Source: Hesseltinella vesiculosa
Taxonomy: Eukaryota > Mucoromycota > Mucoromycetes > Mucorales > Cunninghamellaceae
Direction: 5' to 3'
DNA: 64,000 nucleotides
NCBI GenBank assembly: GCA_002104935.1
Contig: MCGT01000023.1
Location: 248,001-312,000 of the forward strand
Positions 1 through 12,193 of the stretch are shown one piece after another (within the stretch, counting starts at the first letter, position 1; each line of letters starts with the position of its first letter). The position numbers and the translations under genes were made by a program. The notes below the pieces were generated by a model that saw only the letters and a list, made by a program, of their open reading frames with translations, did not search any database and was not told the origin of the DNA.

Positions 1-495
1 TAGCTGGGTGTAGCTGACCAGGGCGTTTTCCTTGTCGCCAATTTTTGCGTAGTAGTCAGCCTTGCCCAGCAGAGCATCGTTGATTTCCGTCTCGCCTTGG
101 TTTTGTTCGGCATCCTTCACTTTGTCATCAAAGCCTTGCAAGGTTTCTTGATTGACTTTTTCCATTTGTTGCAATAACGAAGGATCTTGAGCCAAACCTA
201 GCTCATCGACCATCAACTTGTAAAATGGTGCCATGTCTAATGGGCCATGAAACGAGAATTAGTCATCGAAGAGTGTCCGTATTTTTGTCTTGCTTGTCCT
301 TGCTTTGTTCTTTAATAGCTGTCATCAGATTATCTTTGGCTTGTTGTTTTAATTCGGAAGGGCCATGCTTGACGATAAATCGGTCATGCTAAAAAAAGGT
401 GTCAAGCTATGTCCAGGTTAAAAAATGTACAAGCTGCTTACAGCAAGCTGCAAATCAGGGATCCTTGAAACGTCGTTTTCGTCTTGATGAGCCAT
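1..495 (-). CDS. rpn7: 26S proteasome lid subunit Rpn7 (PSMD6), 5' part
   Basis: Subunit of the 19S regulatory-particle lid. Exons on the minus strand are 495-442, 388-304 and 236-1; the gene runs off the left edge. Joined, the protein begins MAHQDENDVSRIPDLQLA, continues with HDRFIVKHGPSEL, then MAPFYKLMVDELG, and reaches the TPR-like part with EINDALLGKADYYAKIGDKE. This matches the N-terminal region of eukaryotic Rpn7 (family knowledge: MAPYYE and AKIGDKE-like motifs). Intron 1 is GT-AG. Intron 2 (303-237) has a GC donor in the context AAA|GCAAGG, and only that site restores the frame to give the codon for N before MAPFY. The C-terminal PCI domain lies outside the window. The gene faces rpn6 across 225 bp. 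Confidence 0.9.
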
Positions 496-720
496 GGTTG
501 TAAAGAGAAGAAAAAAAAAACCTTAAAAGAGAACAAAGGAAGAAGAAGAAAAAAAAAAAAAAAAAAGGAAAAGGGAGACGCGGAAATTGTTTTAAAACGC
601 AAGTGACTTCCTTGGAACACGTCAGCAGAGAAAAAAAAATAGAGGGCGAGCCTTTTTTTTTTTTTTTTTTGCTCTTTTTTTTCCAACCCTTTTTTTTTTT
701 TTTGCTTACACTTTTTCACC
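496..720. promoter_or_regulatory. Shared promoter between rpn7 and rpn6
   Basis: The two start codons face away from each other and leave 225 bp. The stretch is dominated by A and T homopolymers and holds a CRE-like ACGTCA at 619-624. I saw no yeast PACE box (GGTGGCAAA) for Rpn4. Joint control of both lid subunits from this segment is inferred from the geometry. Confidence 0.6.
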
Positions 721-2268
721 ATGGTCAACACAAAACATACTGAGCGTATCGACAATGCCATAGGGCTAAAGAATGCACAACAAACCGAAGAAGCCATTGA
801 AGCGTATCGAGCCATCTTGGATGAAAAATCTACCAACGAAAACATCTTGCGTGAACAAGAACTCGCCGTTCTGCACTTGGCTGAAATCTACCGCGAACTA
901 AAGTAAACTCATGATCGCTTCTTTTGTATGGATGACCATGCTCATGCTTTTCTGTCCACCATAGATTACCCAAGAAGCTGGCCGAACTGCTTCGATCGTC
1001 ACGAGACTTTATGTCCACCATTGCCAAAGCCAAAACCGCCAAACTGAGTACGTTCCCTCTTTTTGCACAGTGCTCCTTCCATCTTGCAGCAGTAGACTCA
1101 CTTTTTTTAATGGATAGTCAAGAGCCTGATCGATATGTTCAGTGACATTCCCGATTGCCTGCCTTTGCAAATTGAAGTGTGCCGTGAAAATATCGAATGG
1201 GCCAATCAAGACAAGCGTATCTTTTTGAAGCAATCCCTGGAGACTCGTCTGGTCGCCTTGTATCTAGATAACAAAATGTATCACGAATCTTTGACCTTGA
1301 TCTCACAACTGTTGAAGGAACTCAAGCGCTTGGACGACAAGATGGTCTTGGTTGAAGTGCAATTGTTAGAAAGCCGTGTGTGCCATGCTTTAAGGAATCT
1401 ACCCAAAGCCAGAGTAAGGTTTTCGCCTGCTACCACAGAACGTGCTCAACTCTTTGACTAGGCTGCCTTGACCTCTGCACGAACATCTGCCAACTCGATC
1501 TACTGCCCTCCCTTGTTACAGGCGGCTTTGGATATGCAATCTGGCATTCTCCACTCTGAAGAAAAAGACTACAAGACCGCCTACTCGTACTTTTTCGAAA
1601 CCTTTGAAGGCTTCTCCAGCCAAGAAGATCCAAAGGCCGTGCTAGCCCTCAAGTACATGTTGCTGTGTCAAATCATGCTGAGCAATGTAAGGAATAATAA
1701 TAAAAAAAAAGCCACGATACTCACCTTCTTTTAGGCTGAAGACGTGCATGCGATCATTCACGGAAAGGTGGCCTTGCGTTATGCTGGCCCTGACATTGAT
1801 GCCATGAAATCCGTGGCCACCGCCCATCAAAACCGCAACTTGCAAGAATTCGAAACCGCCCTTGCCACCTACAATACCGAGCTGAACGAAGATCCCATCA
1901 TCCGAACACAATTGGCCACCTTGTATGATACCTTGTTGGAGCAAAACCTAGTGCGCATCATTGAACCCTTTTCCCGTGTGGAAATTGCCCATATTGCGGA
2001 AATGGTCAAGCTGCCTGCTCCCCAAGTCGAACAGAAATTGTCACAAATGATTCTGGACAAGACCTTCCACGGTATTTTAGATCAAGGTGCTGGCTGTTTG
2101 ATCATCTTTGACGAACCCAAGGAAGATGTAAGTTTTGTCGCCTAGAAAAGAACGAATGGATTGATTGGTTGATTTTTGTAGGAAACCTATGGTACTGCCA
2201 TTGAAACATTGAAGCAAGTCGACAAGGTGGTCTCCAGCCTTTATCAAAAAGCATCCAACCTGTCATAA
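721..2268 (+). CDS. rpn6: 26S proteasome lid subunit Rpn6 (PSMD11)
   Basis: Lid subunit that braces the 20S core and the ATPase ring. Exons: 721-902, 965-1047, 1118-1413, 1462-1686, 1735-2127 and 2182-2268; 421 aa, the usual family length. Recognisable blocks are [64 protein letters not shown] and the C-terminal PCI winged-helix region [20 protein letters not shown] followed by [18 protein letters not shown]. The start ATG at 721 is in the context CACCATGG. All five introns are GT-AG and 45-71 nt long. A polyadenylation signal AATAAA lies at 2315-2320. The gene is divergent from rpn7, and both products sit in the same complex. Confidence 0.95.
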
Positions 2269-2625
2269 ACATATCCCTCCCTCTTTTTTTTTTTTTTTTT
2301 CTTGACTGCTGTTGAATAAAACCTGATTTGTAGGATGCACGGCTGAAAACGCCATGACTGTAGCTGGGTCGAGCCTTTGACGGACGAGTATAAGCGCAAT
2401 GTCATCTTGCATTGGAGACAGCCGTGTCTGGTTACCGAAGAGGACCGAGTTTTCGAGTTTTCGATTTTTTTTTTTTTTTTTTTGCCGAGACGTCCAAGAC
2501 AAGAAAAGATCTAGATTTTTTTTTATTTGACATAGTACATACAGAAAAAAAGGAAACATTGAGAAAGGGAAAAAAAAAAAAAAAAAAAAAAGTATGAGAT
2601 CGAGGGGGGAGGGATGGAGAGGTGA
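2269..2625. other. Intergenic, convergent 3' ends of rpn6 and the DnaJ gene
   Basis: Contains the rpn6 polyadenylation signal (2315-2320) and several poly-T and poly-A runs (about 2285-2300, 2467-2483 and 2571-2591). I see no gene here. Confidence 0.6.
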
Positions 2626-3969
2626 TTATTGTTGAGCGCATTGCACACCAGGGCCAGCATCTTCGTCGTCTTCGTCTTCGTAAGCAGCGTGGGCGCTACG
2701 TTGAGATTGGTAAGCAGTGGCGTCAGCAAGGACAACGTCATCTACATGGCTACCGCCGAGATTGGGAAGATCGGCACGAGGAGGCAGGAGGGCGTTTAGC
2801 TTGGCGATGGTGTCTTCATCAGCCCAGTTGGGGTCGGGGAATTCAACGTTGAACTTGACAAAGAGGTGGCCGTGGGTATGATGACGATAAGCAGGCATAC
2901 CTTTAAAGACAAGGCAATGAGCGTCCACATTACACAATCACTCCTCTATTGTCATGCTTACCTTCGTTAGGGATGCACTTGACCATGCCAGGTCGAATGC
3001 TTTCGCCAGGGAGGACGGTGACCATCAAGAAGCGATCATCCAAATGGGGAATGGCAAATTTGCCACCGGCAAGGGCAGTGACCAGATCGATTTTGGCTTC
3101 ATAGATCAGGTCATCCCCTTGACGTTGGAAGTGCTGATGGGCCTTTTCTTCCAAGGTGATGATGATGTCGCCAGGAATGATGTTGGGGGCTTGATCACCT
3201 TCACCAGTAAAAGTGATCTTTTGGCCACCACGCATGCCCTTGTCAATGAAGACTTCGAGGATCTTCTTTTCGCCAATGATCTTCTTGCCATAGCATTGCT
3301 TGCAGCGGTCACGTTCATTGATGATTTCACCTTCACCACGACATTCGGGACAGGCTTGTTGGAATTGTTGCATCATGGGACCCATTTGACGGATGGTGAC
3401 ACGGACACCGGCACCGCCACAGCCAGAACAAGTGCGCACAGCGCCTTCCTTGCCGCCCTTGCCTTCACACTTGCCACAGAGCACATGCTTTTGCAGAGCC
3501 AACTTGGTGGTCTTGCCCTTGTACAGATCTTCGAGGCTGACCTTGAGATGATGGACCATGTCCTTGCCACGACGAGGTCCTTGAGGGCCACGGGAACGGC
3601 CGCCACCGCCACCAAACAGACCACCGCCAAACAGTTGCGAGAACAAATCATTGGCATCCATGTCACCTCCCATGCCGCCTTGACCGTTTAAGCCTTCTTC
3701 ACCGAATTGATCATACACCTGACGCTTTTCGCCATCCGACAATACTTCGTAGGCATGCGAAATTTCCTTGAACTTGTCGCCGGCATCAGGATTCTACAAC
3801 AAAAACCGAAATGAGATCCATGGCCAAACCCTTTTTTTTTTTTTTGTTTTTTTTCTACCTTGTCAGGATGGTATTTCAAGGCAAGTTTACGATAAGCCTT
3901 TTTCAATTCGCCATCACTAGCATTAGGCTGCACACCCAAGATATCGTACAATCCAGTTTCTCGTACCAT
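2626..3969 (-). CDS. ydj1: Type I DnaJ/Hsp40 co-chaperone, Ydj1-like, with CaaX end
   Basis: Co-chaperone that stimulates Hsp70 ATPase and hands over unfolded clients in the cytosol and at ER and mitochondrial surfaces. Exons: 3969-3859, 3793-2962 and 2900-2626; 405 aa (yeast Ydj1 is 409). The J domain is at residues 5-70 with the HPD motif in LKYHPDK. A Gly/Phe-rich linker follows ([16 protein letters not shown]). Four zinc-binding repeats are visible: [24 protein letters not shown] and CKQCYGKK. The C-terminal substrate domains end in VQCAQQ, so the last four residues, CAQQ, form a CaaX box as in Ydj1 (CASQ), predicting farnesylation and membrane targeting. Both introns are GT-AG, and the first falls exactly after HPDK. 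Confidence 0.95.
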
Positions 3970-5115
3970 GGTGAATTAACAGAATGGAATAAAAATATAA
4001 AAAGGGGGGGAGAAAAGAAACGTAAAGAACAAGAGAGAAACCCAGTGCCTGACTTTTTTTTTTTTTTAGCTGACTTTTTTTTTGGCTGACAAAAAAAAGG
4101 CACATTCTCCATTGACCAATGACAGCCAAGTAAACTGTAAACCCAATCATTGCCAGAATCAGGGCTGCCTTTTCCAAGCCTTCGTCTGCCTCCTTAGAAA
4201 AAAAGTTTTTTTTTGGCTCAGTTGTCATGGCAACGCCGACGTCATCAGCCTGTAAAAAATGAGCAAAATAAATAAAATAAAAAACTCCCAACCGAAACCT
4301 GCCGCCAATCTTTTTAAAAAAGGGGCTGTTCCTGGAGGGCATGCCAATGAAAATAACCTATGCAGTCAAGTAGGATGAAAGATGCAAAGTAAGCCAATCA
4401 GGAACCCAATCGACATTAGTACAAACCAAGCAGTGACTTTTTTTCTGAGTGACAAAAAATGGTGCCAAGGCCCTGGAGGGCAAAAGAAAAAAAAAAAAGC
4501 AAAAAAGGGGGCAGGGGCCTGGCGAAGTCCCATCTTTTCCCTCCCATACAAGAAGACCCTGCAAATAATAATAAAAGATTGAAAAAAGGGAGAACGTGGT
4601 ACTCAGGAAAACCATCTTGATATGAAGACAGGTGCCGAGGAAAGATGACCGTGTTCTTTGTTTTTTTTTATTTTTTTTTTTTCCACAGGCACCAAAATAA
4701 CTGAAGAAATTTTTTTTTTTCCTTTTTCTTCTTCTTCCTTGTGCTCAAATAACCCTCTCCTTCTTATAGTTTCTTTATATATTTTTCTTTTTTTTTTTAT
4801 TCCTATTCCTTGATACCACCTTTTTTTTCTTTTTCTTTGCGCATCGATTCTATTTATTATATCTTTCCTTGGACGATATTCCCCTCCTCATTCTCACTCT
4901 AATCAAGGCACTTTTCCGATCACATTTAATCATATAATTGTGCTATAGACGAGAAAGACATTCACGAAAAAACGAAAAGCGAAAAAAAAAATTGCCTTTT
5001 TATTCTTGCTTTTTTCCTTCATCTTCGCCCCTCACCTCTCCTTTTTTTGTTTTGTGCTTCACCATTTTATCATTATTTGTCTCTTGTATCAAGAAAAAAA
5101 GAACCAGCATCCAAC
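3970..5115. other. Intergenic; possible small membrane-protein gene on the minus strand
   Basis: Region between the DnaJ start and the KH-protein start. Nearest DnaJ is an imperfect hairpin, GTGCC (4045-4049) against GGCAC (4099-4103), with poly-T and poly-A inside, and an ATTGG/CCAAT box near 4112. On the minus strand two hydrophobic stretches look coding: TAWFVLMSIGFLIGLLCIF (about 4430-4370) and LEKAALILAMIGFTVYLAVIG (about 4180-4115). I could not join them into one spliced frame with valid sites, so no CDS is called. From about 4640 to 5115 the sequence is CT-rich and matches a promoter and 5' leader for the KH gene. Confidence 0.4.
4045..4103. repeat. Imperfect hairpin with homopolymer arms upstream of ydj1
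   Basis: GTGCC followed by T runs, then an A run and GGCAC, so the flanks can pair. It lies about 75-135 bp upstream of the DnaJ start codon. Similar T-run/TGAC/A-run words recur near 4435-4460. Confidence 0.4.
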
Positions 5116-8100
5116 ATGGACCCTTTGGCATTATCGTTTAATTATTCGCCAGTGAAATCCAGTCATTATGATACCAGTCCTGACGGCCAGACATTGAAAA
5201 ACATCGAAGTAGTTTGTACCAATACCATGAATCAGGACAGATCCTGTCAAATCAATGTATCATCGTCCATGACCACCGCCGATGCTGATTATACCGTTAC
5301 CTTGTATGGTCCTGAAGATAATGTCTACAAGGTACGTCAATCTCTCTTACATCAATGTCCCCTGCCTGTTCAAATGGTCGTCAAGATGCCTGTACCTTGT
5401 CTACCCGCCACGTTTGCAGCCCAAGCCCCTGCCCTGTTGGAGAAGATCAAGCTCGATACCCATGTTGTCATCACACTTGCCCAACCAAACGCTCCTACAT
5501 CTACGGAATCTTACTTTGATTCAGAGCAATTCATCTCCCTCACCATCACCGGTCTCCCCCAACAAGTCCATTGGGCCCGCACCCGTTTTCTCGTCGCCTT
5601 GGATGAATTGGTACCTTTTTTTTTTTTTGTTCTTTTTTCGTTCGCCACTCACTCGTTTTTTTTTTCTAGGCAACCCTTCATGTGGATACCTTGTCAATAC
5701 CCAAAAAACTTCATTATTTACTGTGTGGACGAAAACGGGCCACCTTGCAGCCCATCATCGCCGACACCTTGGTCAACTTGTATTTCCCTCCTCCCTTTGT
5801 CACTTGGCAAGATACCGAAGACGATCATCATGATCCTATTTATATCACCGGCCAAGCGGCGAATGTCGCTCGTGTCAAAGAAACCTTGACGAAATTGGCT
5901 AGCCAAAAGGTAAGTCTCTAAAAACCAACAGCAGTCGAGTCTCAGAATCGATATTATTATTACCAGGCCAAATCCATGTACCAAAAGGTCGCTACCATGG
6001 ACCCTCGCAAGTTGGATTGGATGCAATTACACCGTCGCGACGAATTAGCTCAAGTCATGCACGACAATGGCTCATTCATGACCCTTCCTTCTGTCGGCAG
6101 CAACCTCAACAACGTCACCGTCTTTGCCGAAAACCGGGTCAATGCTGAACGCACCTTGCGCTCCATCAACTTTTTGGTAATCTCCCTCGTGGAAAAAAAA
6201 AAAAAAAGCTGTCACTCAACCAATTCTTCTTATAAAGGCTTGCACGGTGTACGAGGCATGCTTTTTCATGCAAGACTATGCGGATGATAAGAACATCTGG
6301 ACGTCGTTGACCACCACCTTATCACAACTGTCAGGGGCCGAAGTTGCTTATCATCTGGACACCAACTGTTTGCAAGTGTTTGGCACCGAAATGGCTGTGC
6401 GGCACATTTACCAGCAATTAAGTGACATGCCGTTCTTCAAGGTAAAAGAGGAAAACCGCAGGAGAAAACGAAGCGATGCTGACGGTTTTCAACGTTAAAA
6501 GATGTACCACAAGCAAACGATCTTCAAGGTGGAACTGTCCAACGAACAACGCGAATTCATCAGTGGCAAGAAAAACGGCAAGATCAACAAAATCATGAAG
6601 ACTTCCGGCGCCAAAATCAAGTTTTTGCCCTACAGTGAATACAACTTTATTTTGGAGGTCGAATCCACCAACCTCGTCAAGGCTTTGGATGGCTTGACCT
6701 TGCTGCAGAAAGAGCTGCCTGCGGAAATCTCCTTTTACGTGCCTGAAACCTACCACAAGCGGATCATCGGCGTTGGCGGCAAGAACATCCAACGGATCAT
6801 GAAAAAGTACGGTGTCTACGTCAAATTCTCCAATGCCGAGGAATTTGCCTCGCTCGGAGGCTACTATGGCAACGAGGACAATGTCGTCGCCCGCACGCCC
6901 ATGAAAAACCAAGTCAACCTCGACAATCTTCGCCACGCCGTCATGGACCTCATCATCCCCAAGGACAAGGACTTTGTCGTCCAGTCGCTCGCCATCCCCT
7001 TCCGCCAGCACCGAGTCCTCCTTGCCGACTACCGTGCCTACCTCCAGGACCTCGCCAAGAAAACCGGTGTCAAAATCATCTGGCCCAACCACGAACAAGC
7101 CAACGACCTTGTCACCCTCGTCGGCCCCCAATCCAACCTCGACCATGCCGCCCAGCTCATCCACCGCCTCATGGCCGATGTCTACTTTGTCGCCATCCCG
7201 CTGTCCTCCCAATGGATGGCGGCCTTGCGCTCGCCCGCCTTTGACAGCCAGGTCGTGCTGCGCCTGCAGCAAGAATTGGACATCGCCGTCGACCTGACTC
7301 GCACGCTCGCCGGCCTTGCCATCCACGACGACTCTGATGACCAGGACCTGCCTGTCCTGGCCAACTTGCAAGTCACAAAGGACCACCCGGCGCTGCCGCT
7401 TGGTCTGCGTCTGCACCGTGCCAACATCGACTGTTTGCCTGCCGCCTTGGACATCCTCGTTTGCCATTTGCGCCAGCAACAAGTGCCTCTCTACAAGGAC
7501 ATTGACCTCCTGATCGTGCGTACCCAGCATCATCATCACCACCATCACCATCATCATCCCTTGTCCGCCAACGCCATGCTCCAACAACAACAGCAACAAC
7601 AACAACAACAACAACAACAGCCATTGGCCAGCACCAGCAGCCATCTCCTGGGCAGCCACGTGTCTTCACCTTCCACCGCTGCCACCTCGGCCAATGCTCC
7701 TCTCTCCGCCTCCAGCGCTGGCATGGCCACCCATCTGGCCTCGGCCACCAATTCCGCCCCAGCCTCCATCTCCTCATCCATGGCACCCAATCAGTTCAGC
7801 AATCCTTTTGATAGTAAGCTGTTTGCCACCATGATCCCTCCTGGTAAAAGACACACATCCGAGAAGAGCATCCCTTCCTGACTTGCTTTTTTTTTTATCC
7901 AGATCTCCCTTCGCCCCCTGGAATGGTACCTGGGCAAGTGATGAATCAACAAAAGAATGGCTATGGCATGTACTCTTTGTTTGATTACCCATCTTCCAGC
8001 ATGGCATCCAGCGCCAATCAATGGAACAACTTTAGCAGTAACCATAACCTGCGCTCCCTGTTTGATCAACCCCTGGACGAGCATCCTGCTCATCAGCAGG

Positions 8101-9145
8101 ACCGGTTCCAAAGCGCCCTGTCGCCTACCTCGCCCACTTCGCAGTTCGGTTCGGGTTATATGCAGAGTGGTCTTCACTATGGAGGCTTGGTGTCGCATGT
8201 GCCTCCCTTGGACAATATCTGGCTGAATGCATCCTATGCTAACCAGAACGGCTTCCCTTCCTCTGTCACCTCACCTCCTTTGTCCGGCATCAATGGTTTT
8301 GGTGAACCTTCTCAACCACTGGTAAGAAAAAAAACCACCAGGGCAAAATGAAACTAAACATCTTCCTGGCTTTGGTTTTTTTATAGTCCTTATACGGTCC
8401 GTCCGAACAACCCCCGATGTACTTTCAAAACTATGGCGCCCAACGCCCCAATGCTGACTATCACATGTACGTCCAGCCCACCTCCTCGACCTCCAGCGAC
8501 AGCAACAATTCATTGAACTCCAGTAAATCAATGCCTGAAAAGTCGATGGACATGCACCATTTTAATAAGGACAGCACTGTCAAGGCTGGCAAGCAATTCC
8601 CCTTGGATACCATGTCAACCAAGGAGCCTCCCAATGCCATCCGATCGTCGCGGTCCTCTAGCTTGGTCAATACCCACCATCACCACCATCACCACGCAGC
8701 AACCAACGCCGCCAACACCAATGAGCCGCGTGGTCATGGCCGCGCCAATGTTGCGCATCACCGTTCCCATGTGACTCCACCTCCACCCTCCTTGGCCTAC
8801 ACCTCCTCCACCACCACGTTTTCCATGTCTCCCTCATCGTCCTCGGCCACCAATAATGCCACCTCTCCCTTGCCCCGGCCTCTGCCGTCGTCTGCCTCGA
8901 CGCCCATGATACCAATGACATCGCCTCCCTCGTCGTCCATCCTAGGCAACAGTGCCAACTTACCCCTGACGTTGATGGACACCGGCAACCTCAACAAAAG
9001 CATGGCCATGGAATACCCGGGTTACTATTCTCCCATTGAAGAAAACAACATTGATAGTTTATTAAGCAAGATGTCTTTGGGCTCATCTGATCAAGATACC
9101 CGCAACTCGGCTTTTGATTTGTATCAACAAAAGCGACGGTCGTAA
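5116..9145 (+). CDS. Multi-KH-domain RNA-binding protein (BicC/vigilin-like)
   Basis: Predicted cytoplasmic RNA-binding regulator. Exons: 5116-5610, 5670-5909, 5967-6176, 6238-6441, 6502-7843, 7903-8321 and 8387-9145; 1222 aa. Degenerate KH-like folds fill residues 20-380. Clear KH units follow: one with FISGKKNGKINKIMK (about residue 403) and one with KRIIGVGGKNIQRIMKKYG (about residue 469, a typical GxxG loop). The C-terminal third is low complexity, with a run of about ten His, a run of about thirteen Gln, a second His run near 8676 and Ser/Pro/Thr-rich stretches. ATG 5116 was chosen (context CCAACATGG); the open frame upstream is CT-rich leader. Exon 5 has a second in-frame donor at 7814. 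Polyadenylation signal AATAAA is at 9476-9481. The protein family is clear, the orthologue is not. Confidence 0.85.
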
Positions 9146-9631
9146 AAAAAAAAAAAAAAATCAAGGAAAAAAAAATTGCATGACGCGCCCCTCTCTATAT
9201 CTTTTTTTATTTTTTTGATTACCAACTCTTTGTTTAGATTTCCATCTCTCCTCTTTTTTTTTCCAACCTTTTTTTTTTTTTTTTTTTTTTTACCTTTGGA
9301 TGTTATCCATCTTCCTTCTTATATCTCGTTGTCATTTTTTTACCTGCTCTTTACAGCTTATCCCCTTTTTATTATTGTTTTTTTTTCCTGTGCCTTCATG
9401 CCCACACTTGATATCACCCCCTTCATATATTATTTCTTTTTTTCTCTCGCGTTGATCAGCCTTTACCTTGATCTCAATAAACAACATTGAATCGGAATTG
9501 CACGAAGAGATTCTTGTGTCACGTTTGGTGCTCCCATCGGGTTTTGCACGTGCACAACAGGTTGCTTTATTTTTTTTGTTGGAAAAAAAAAAGAGAGAAG
9601 TAAAAAAGAGGGGGAGTAAGAATACAGGAGA
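9146..9631. other. Intergenic, convergent 3' UTRs
   Basis: T-rich 3' region of the KH gene with AATAAA at 9476-9481, then about 150 bp to the stop of the minus-strand kinase. I see no further gene. Confidence 0.6.
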
Positions 9632-12193
9632 TCAATGTTTTTGATTTTTAAACTTTAGCAATGGAGCCATGGATTCCAAAGGACCGGCCTTTTTGAGGAA
9701 TTCATGTTCTAGTAATTCTTCAGTGCTGGCTCTTGATCGCACGTCAACACAGAGACACACGGCTAAGAAGCTCTTGAGTTCACGAGATAGGCGTTCAGGA
9801 TGCTTGAGGGTAGGTGTGCCATTGGTAGCGATCAAATACAAAGCCTTGAGTGGCTCTTCGTCCAAATAAGGAGGCTCGCCCTCGATCATTTCAATCGTCA
9901 AGATCCCCATGCTCCAGCAATCCACCTTTTCACCATATTGAGTCTGCTTGACCACCTCGGGAGCCATCTAATCATACGAACGTCAGAAATATCCTTTTTG
10001 GTGATCGCGTGTCTTTACCCAGTAGGGGGTGCCAACCATGGTGGCACGCTTTCGTTTTTGATCGCTCAGCTTGGCACAGAAGCCAAAATCACTGATTTTG
10101 ACATGACCGTAGAAATCCAAAAGAATATTATCGGATTTGATATCACGATGGATGATGTTTTGTTGGTGGAGATGATGTAAACCAGCAATCGTCTGAGCAG
10201 GGATGAGAAAGACGGGGATCAGCAGCTGTCTATTTTTTAGGCTCATTTTTTTTTTTGTTTTACCTCACGACAAACCACGGCAATTTGTTGCTCGGTCATG
10301 GAGTTGTTATCGATGACGTCGGTCAAAGCGCCACCTTCCATATATTCCATGATGACCCACAGCTCGGAGTTGCGCACCAGGTAGGCATCCAAGAAATTGA
10401 CAATGTTGGGGTGTTGTGACTCTTTCATCACCAAAATTTCATTGACGATCAATTCTTTGCGGGGTTGCTGAGCAAGATCCATTTGTTTGATGGCCACCTT
10501 TGCATTGGAGGTCAGAGAGGCAGCCACATAGACAGATCCAGAGGCACTAGACAGAAAATGGGTAAGAATTGCCTCGTTTGGACAAATGACACGCTACACC
10601 AAAAAAAAAAAAAAAAAACTCCATGTTTCATCATTTACCCTTGCCCGACACGCTTGATACGCTTGTAAGAAGTATTAGGGTCACCACGATTGACCACAGA
10701 ACCTAAGTAGTTGTTTGAAAATAATATGAAAATAGGAACAAAACAAAAAATAAATAAAAAAACAAGGTGATTTTGCTGGTGGTGTCAAGAAGGAAGAGAC
10801 TTACGGAGCTTGTCCATGACTTGGGCTTCGGTCAGGGTACTGATGCGTTGTTCGACCTTCTTTTTAGGTGGAGGAGTACCGACCGACATTTGGGCAGCAG
10901 CCTTTTCCCGTTCGCGCATCATTCGTTCCTTTTCCTTTTCACGCAAACGGCGTTCGCGTTCTCGTCGCTCACGGTCGTACAAGGCTGAGCGTTCGTCGGT
11001 CTGATAAGAGCTGTTAGAGCGGGTGGGAGTGCGAGGAGAAGTGGGCGACACTGGACCATGGGATCGCGAAGGTTCCATACGAGGATAGCCAGGTTTACCA
11101 TGGTTTCGTTCTTCACGAACCTGTGACTATTTTTTTTGAAAAGAGTAAAAATTGAGATCCGGGGATACCGCTGCCAGCTGAAGAGATGGGTTACCGGCAA
11201 GCGAGGCAGAGGCTCGTTAGGCGGGCTGTAAGGCGACCGAGGTGAGTAGGGTGAGGATAGAGGTGGTGATCGGAGTGACATATCGTCCATCATTTGATTC
11301 ATATCACGCTGGCGTGAGGGTGATAAGGGCGAGGGTGGAGGTGGTGGAGCTGGCCGGTGAGGAGCGGCGCGAGGTTGTATGTCACGAGGAGGTGCGGGTC
11401 GCTGGTGACGGGGTGGCATCGATGCATATTCTTCTTCGGCCTCACGCTTGGTCTGCTCCGTATAAAACTCCAATACATCCAGAACCGCCTGAGGATTCTT
11501 GGCTGCATCTTCAGCTGTAATAGCCGACCCTTTCAACAACTGAGTCCATTGATCAGGTAAGCCCTAGGTTATCACACACCAAAAATAAAAAATAAAAAAA
11601 AGGACGGATCAGTCCACTTGTTCCTCTTCCCATCATCGACAGCAGCCTAGTTACCGTGAAAGCCCCAGTAACAGCATCAAAGCCCACATGGACTTCATGC
11701 ACAAAATTGGTGGGTCCTGATGCACCAACAGACGAACGCTAAGATAAACGAGGGGAGTGAGTGCCGACATTATAAAACATTGAAAAGTGATGGTGAGGAC
11801 AAAGAGACACTTTACGTTGTAGATTTCATCCATCCAGGTATAAAGCTCTTGATCACTTTTGCAAGAGACATAAAAAGTTTTATCTTTGGTAGCAATTTCA
11901 AAACAGTAGGGCTTGAGGTCTGTGCGGGTGACTTGAGTGACATCTCTTAATAAAATGGCAGCCACGCATTGGCTTGATTGCTAAGTAAAAAGAAGCATTA
12001 AAATGATAAAACATCAATCCTACCGTGTGAAGCGAATGTGCCCTGAAATTCTTCATGAAGAACATAGACTTACCTCGTTTTTATGTAATGTTAGCGCTTG
12101 ATCACGAAGGATAAAGTACCGTTTTGACCAAATCCAAGATCGAAGACCATCTTCTTTGACAGAGAGATATCCTCGCTTGATGACTTCAGCCAT
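9632..12193 (-). CDS. PAK kinase of the Cla4 type (PH-CRIB-kinase)
   Basis: Effector kinase of Cdc42/Rac in polarity and septation. Exons (minus): 12193-12074, 11980-11816, 11738-11655, 11563-11195, 11126-10805, 10702-10639, 10546-10264, 10192-10019 and 9967-9632; 638 aa. The PH domain is at residues 1-95 ([20 protein letters not shown] to the W of YTWMDEIYN). The CRIB motif is [18 protein letters not shown] plus GLPDQW. A Pro/Ser-rich and Arg/Glu-rich linker follows. The kinase domain occupies about 370-630: glycine loop [18 protein letters not shown] lysine, [14 protein letters not shown] in [10 protein letters not shown], and [13 protein letters not shown]. The PH domain makes it Cla4/Skm1-like rather than Ste20-like. 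Exon 5 may start at 11126 or 11120 (tandem acceptors, both in frame). Confidence 0.95.

Noticed and set aside
496..720. Search for a yeast-type PACE element in the rpn7/rpn6 promoter
   Set aside because: No GGTGGCAAA-like site was found.
2954..3691. 245-codon open frame on the plus strand
   Set aside because: Antisense to the DnaJ zinc-finger and substrate domains; no similarity of its own.
5047..5115. Upstream in-frame ATG of the KH gene
   Set aside because: Encodes a pyrimidine-derived Phe/Ser/Leu stretch; ATG 5116 has the better context.
6418..7659. 413-codon open frame on the minus strand
   Set aside because: It is antisense to KH-gene exon 5; its long Leu run is the reverse reading of the Gln-repeat DNA. 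The plus strand encodes clear KH motifs.
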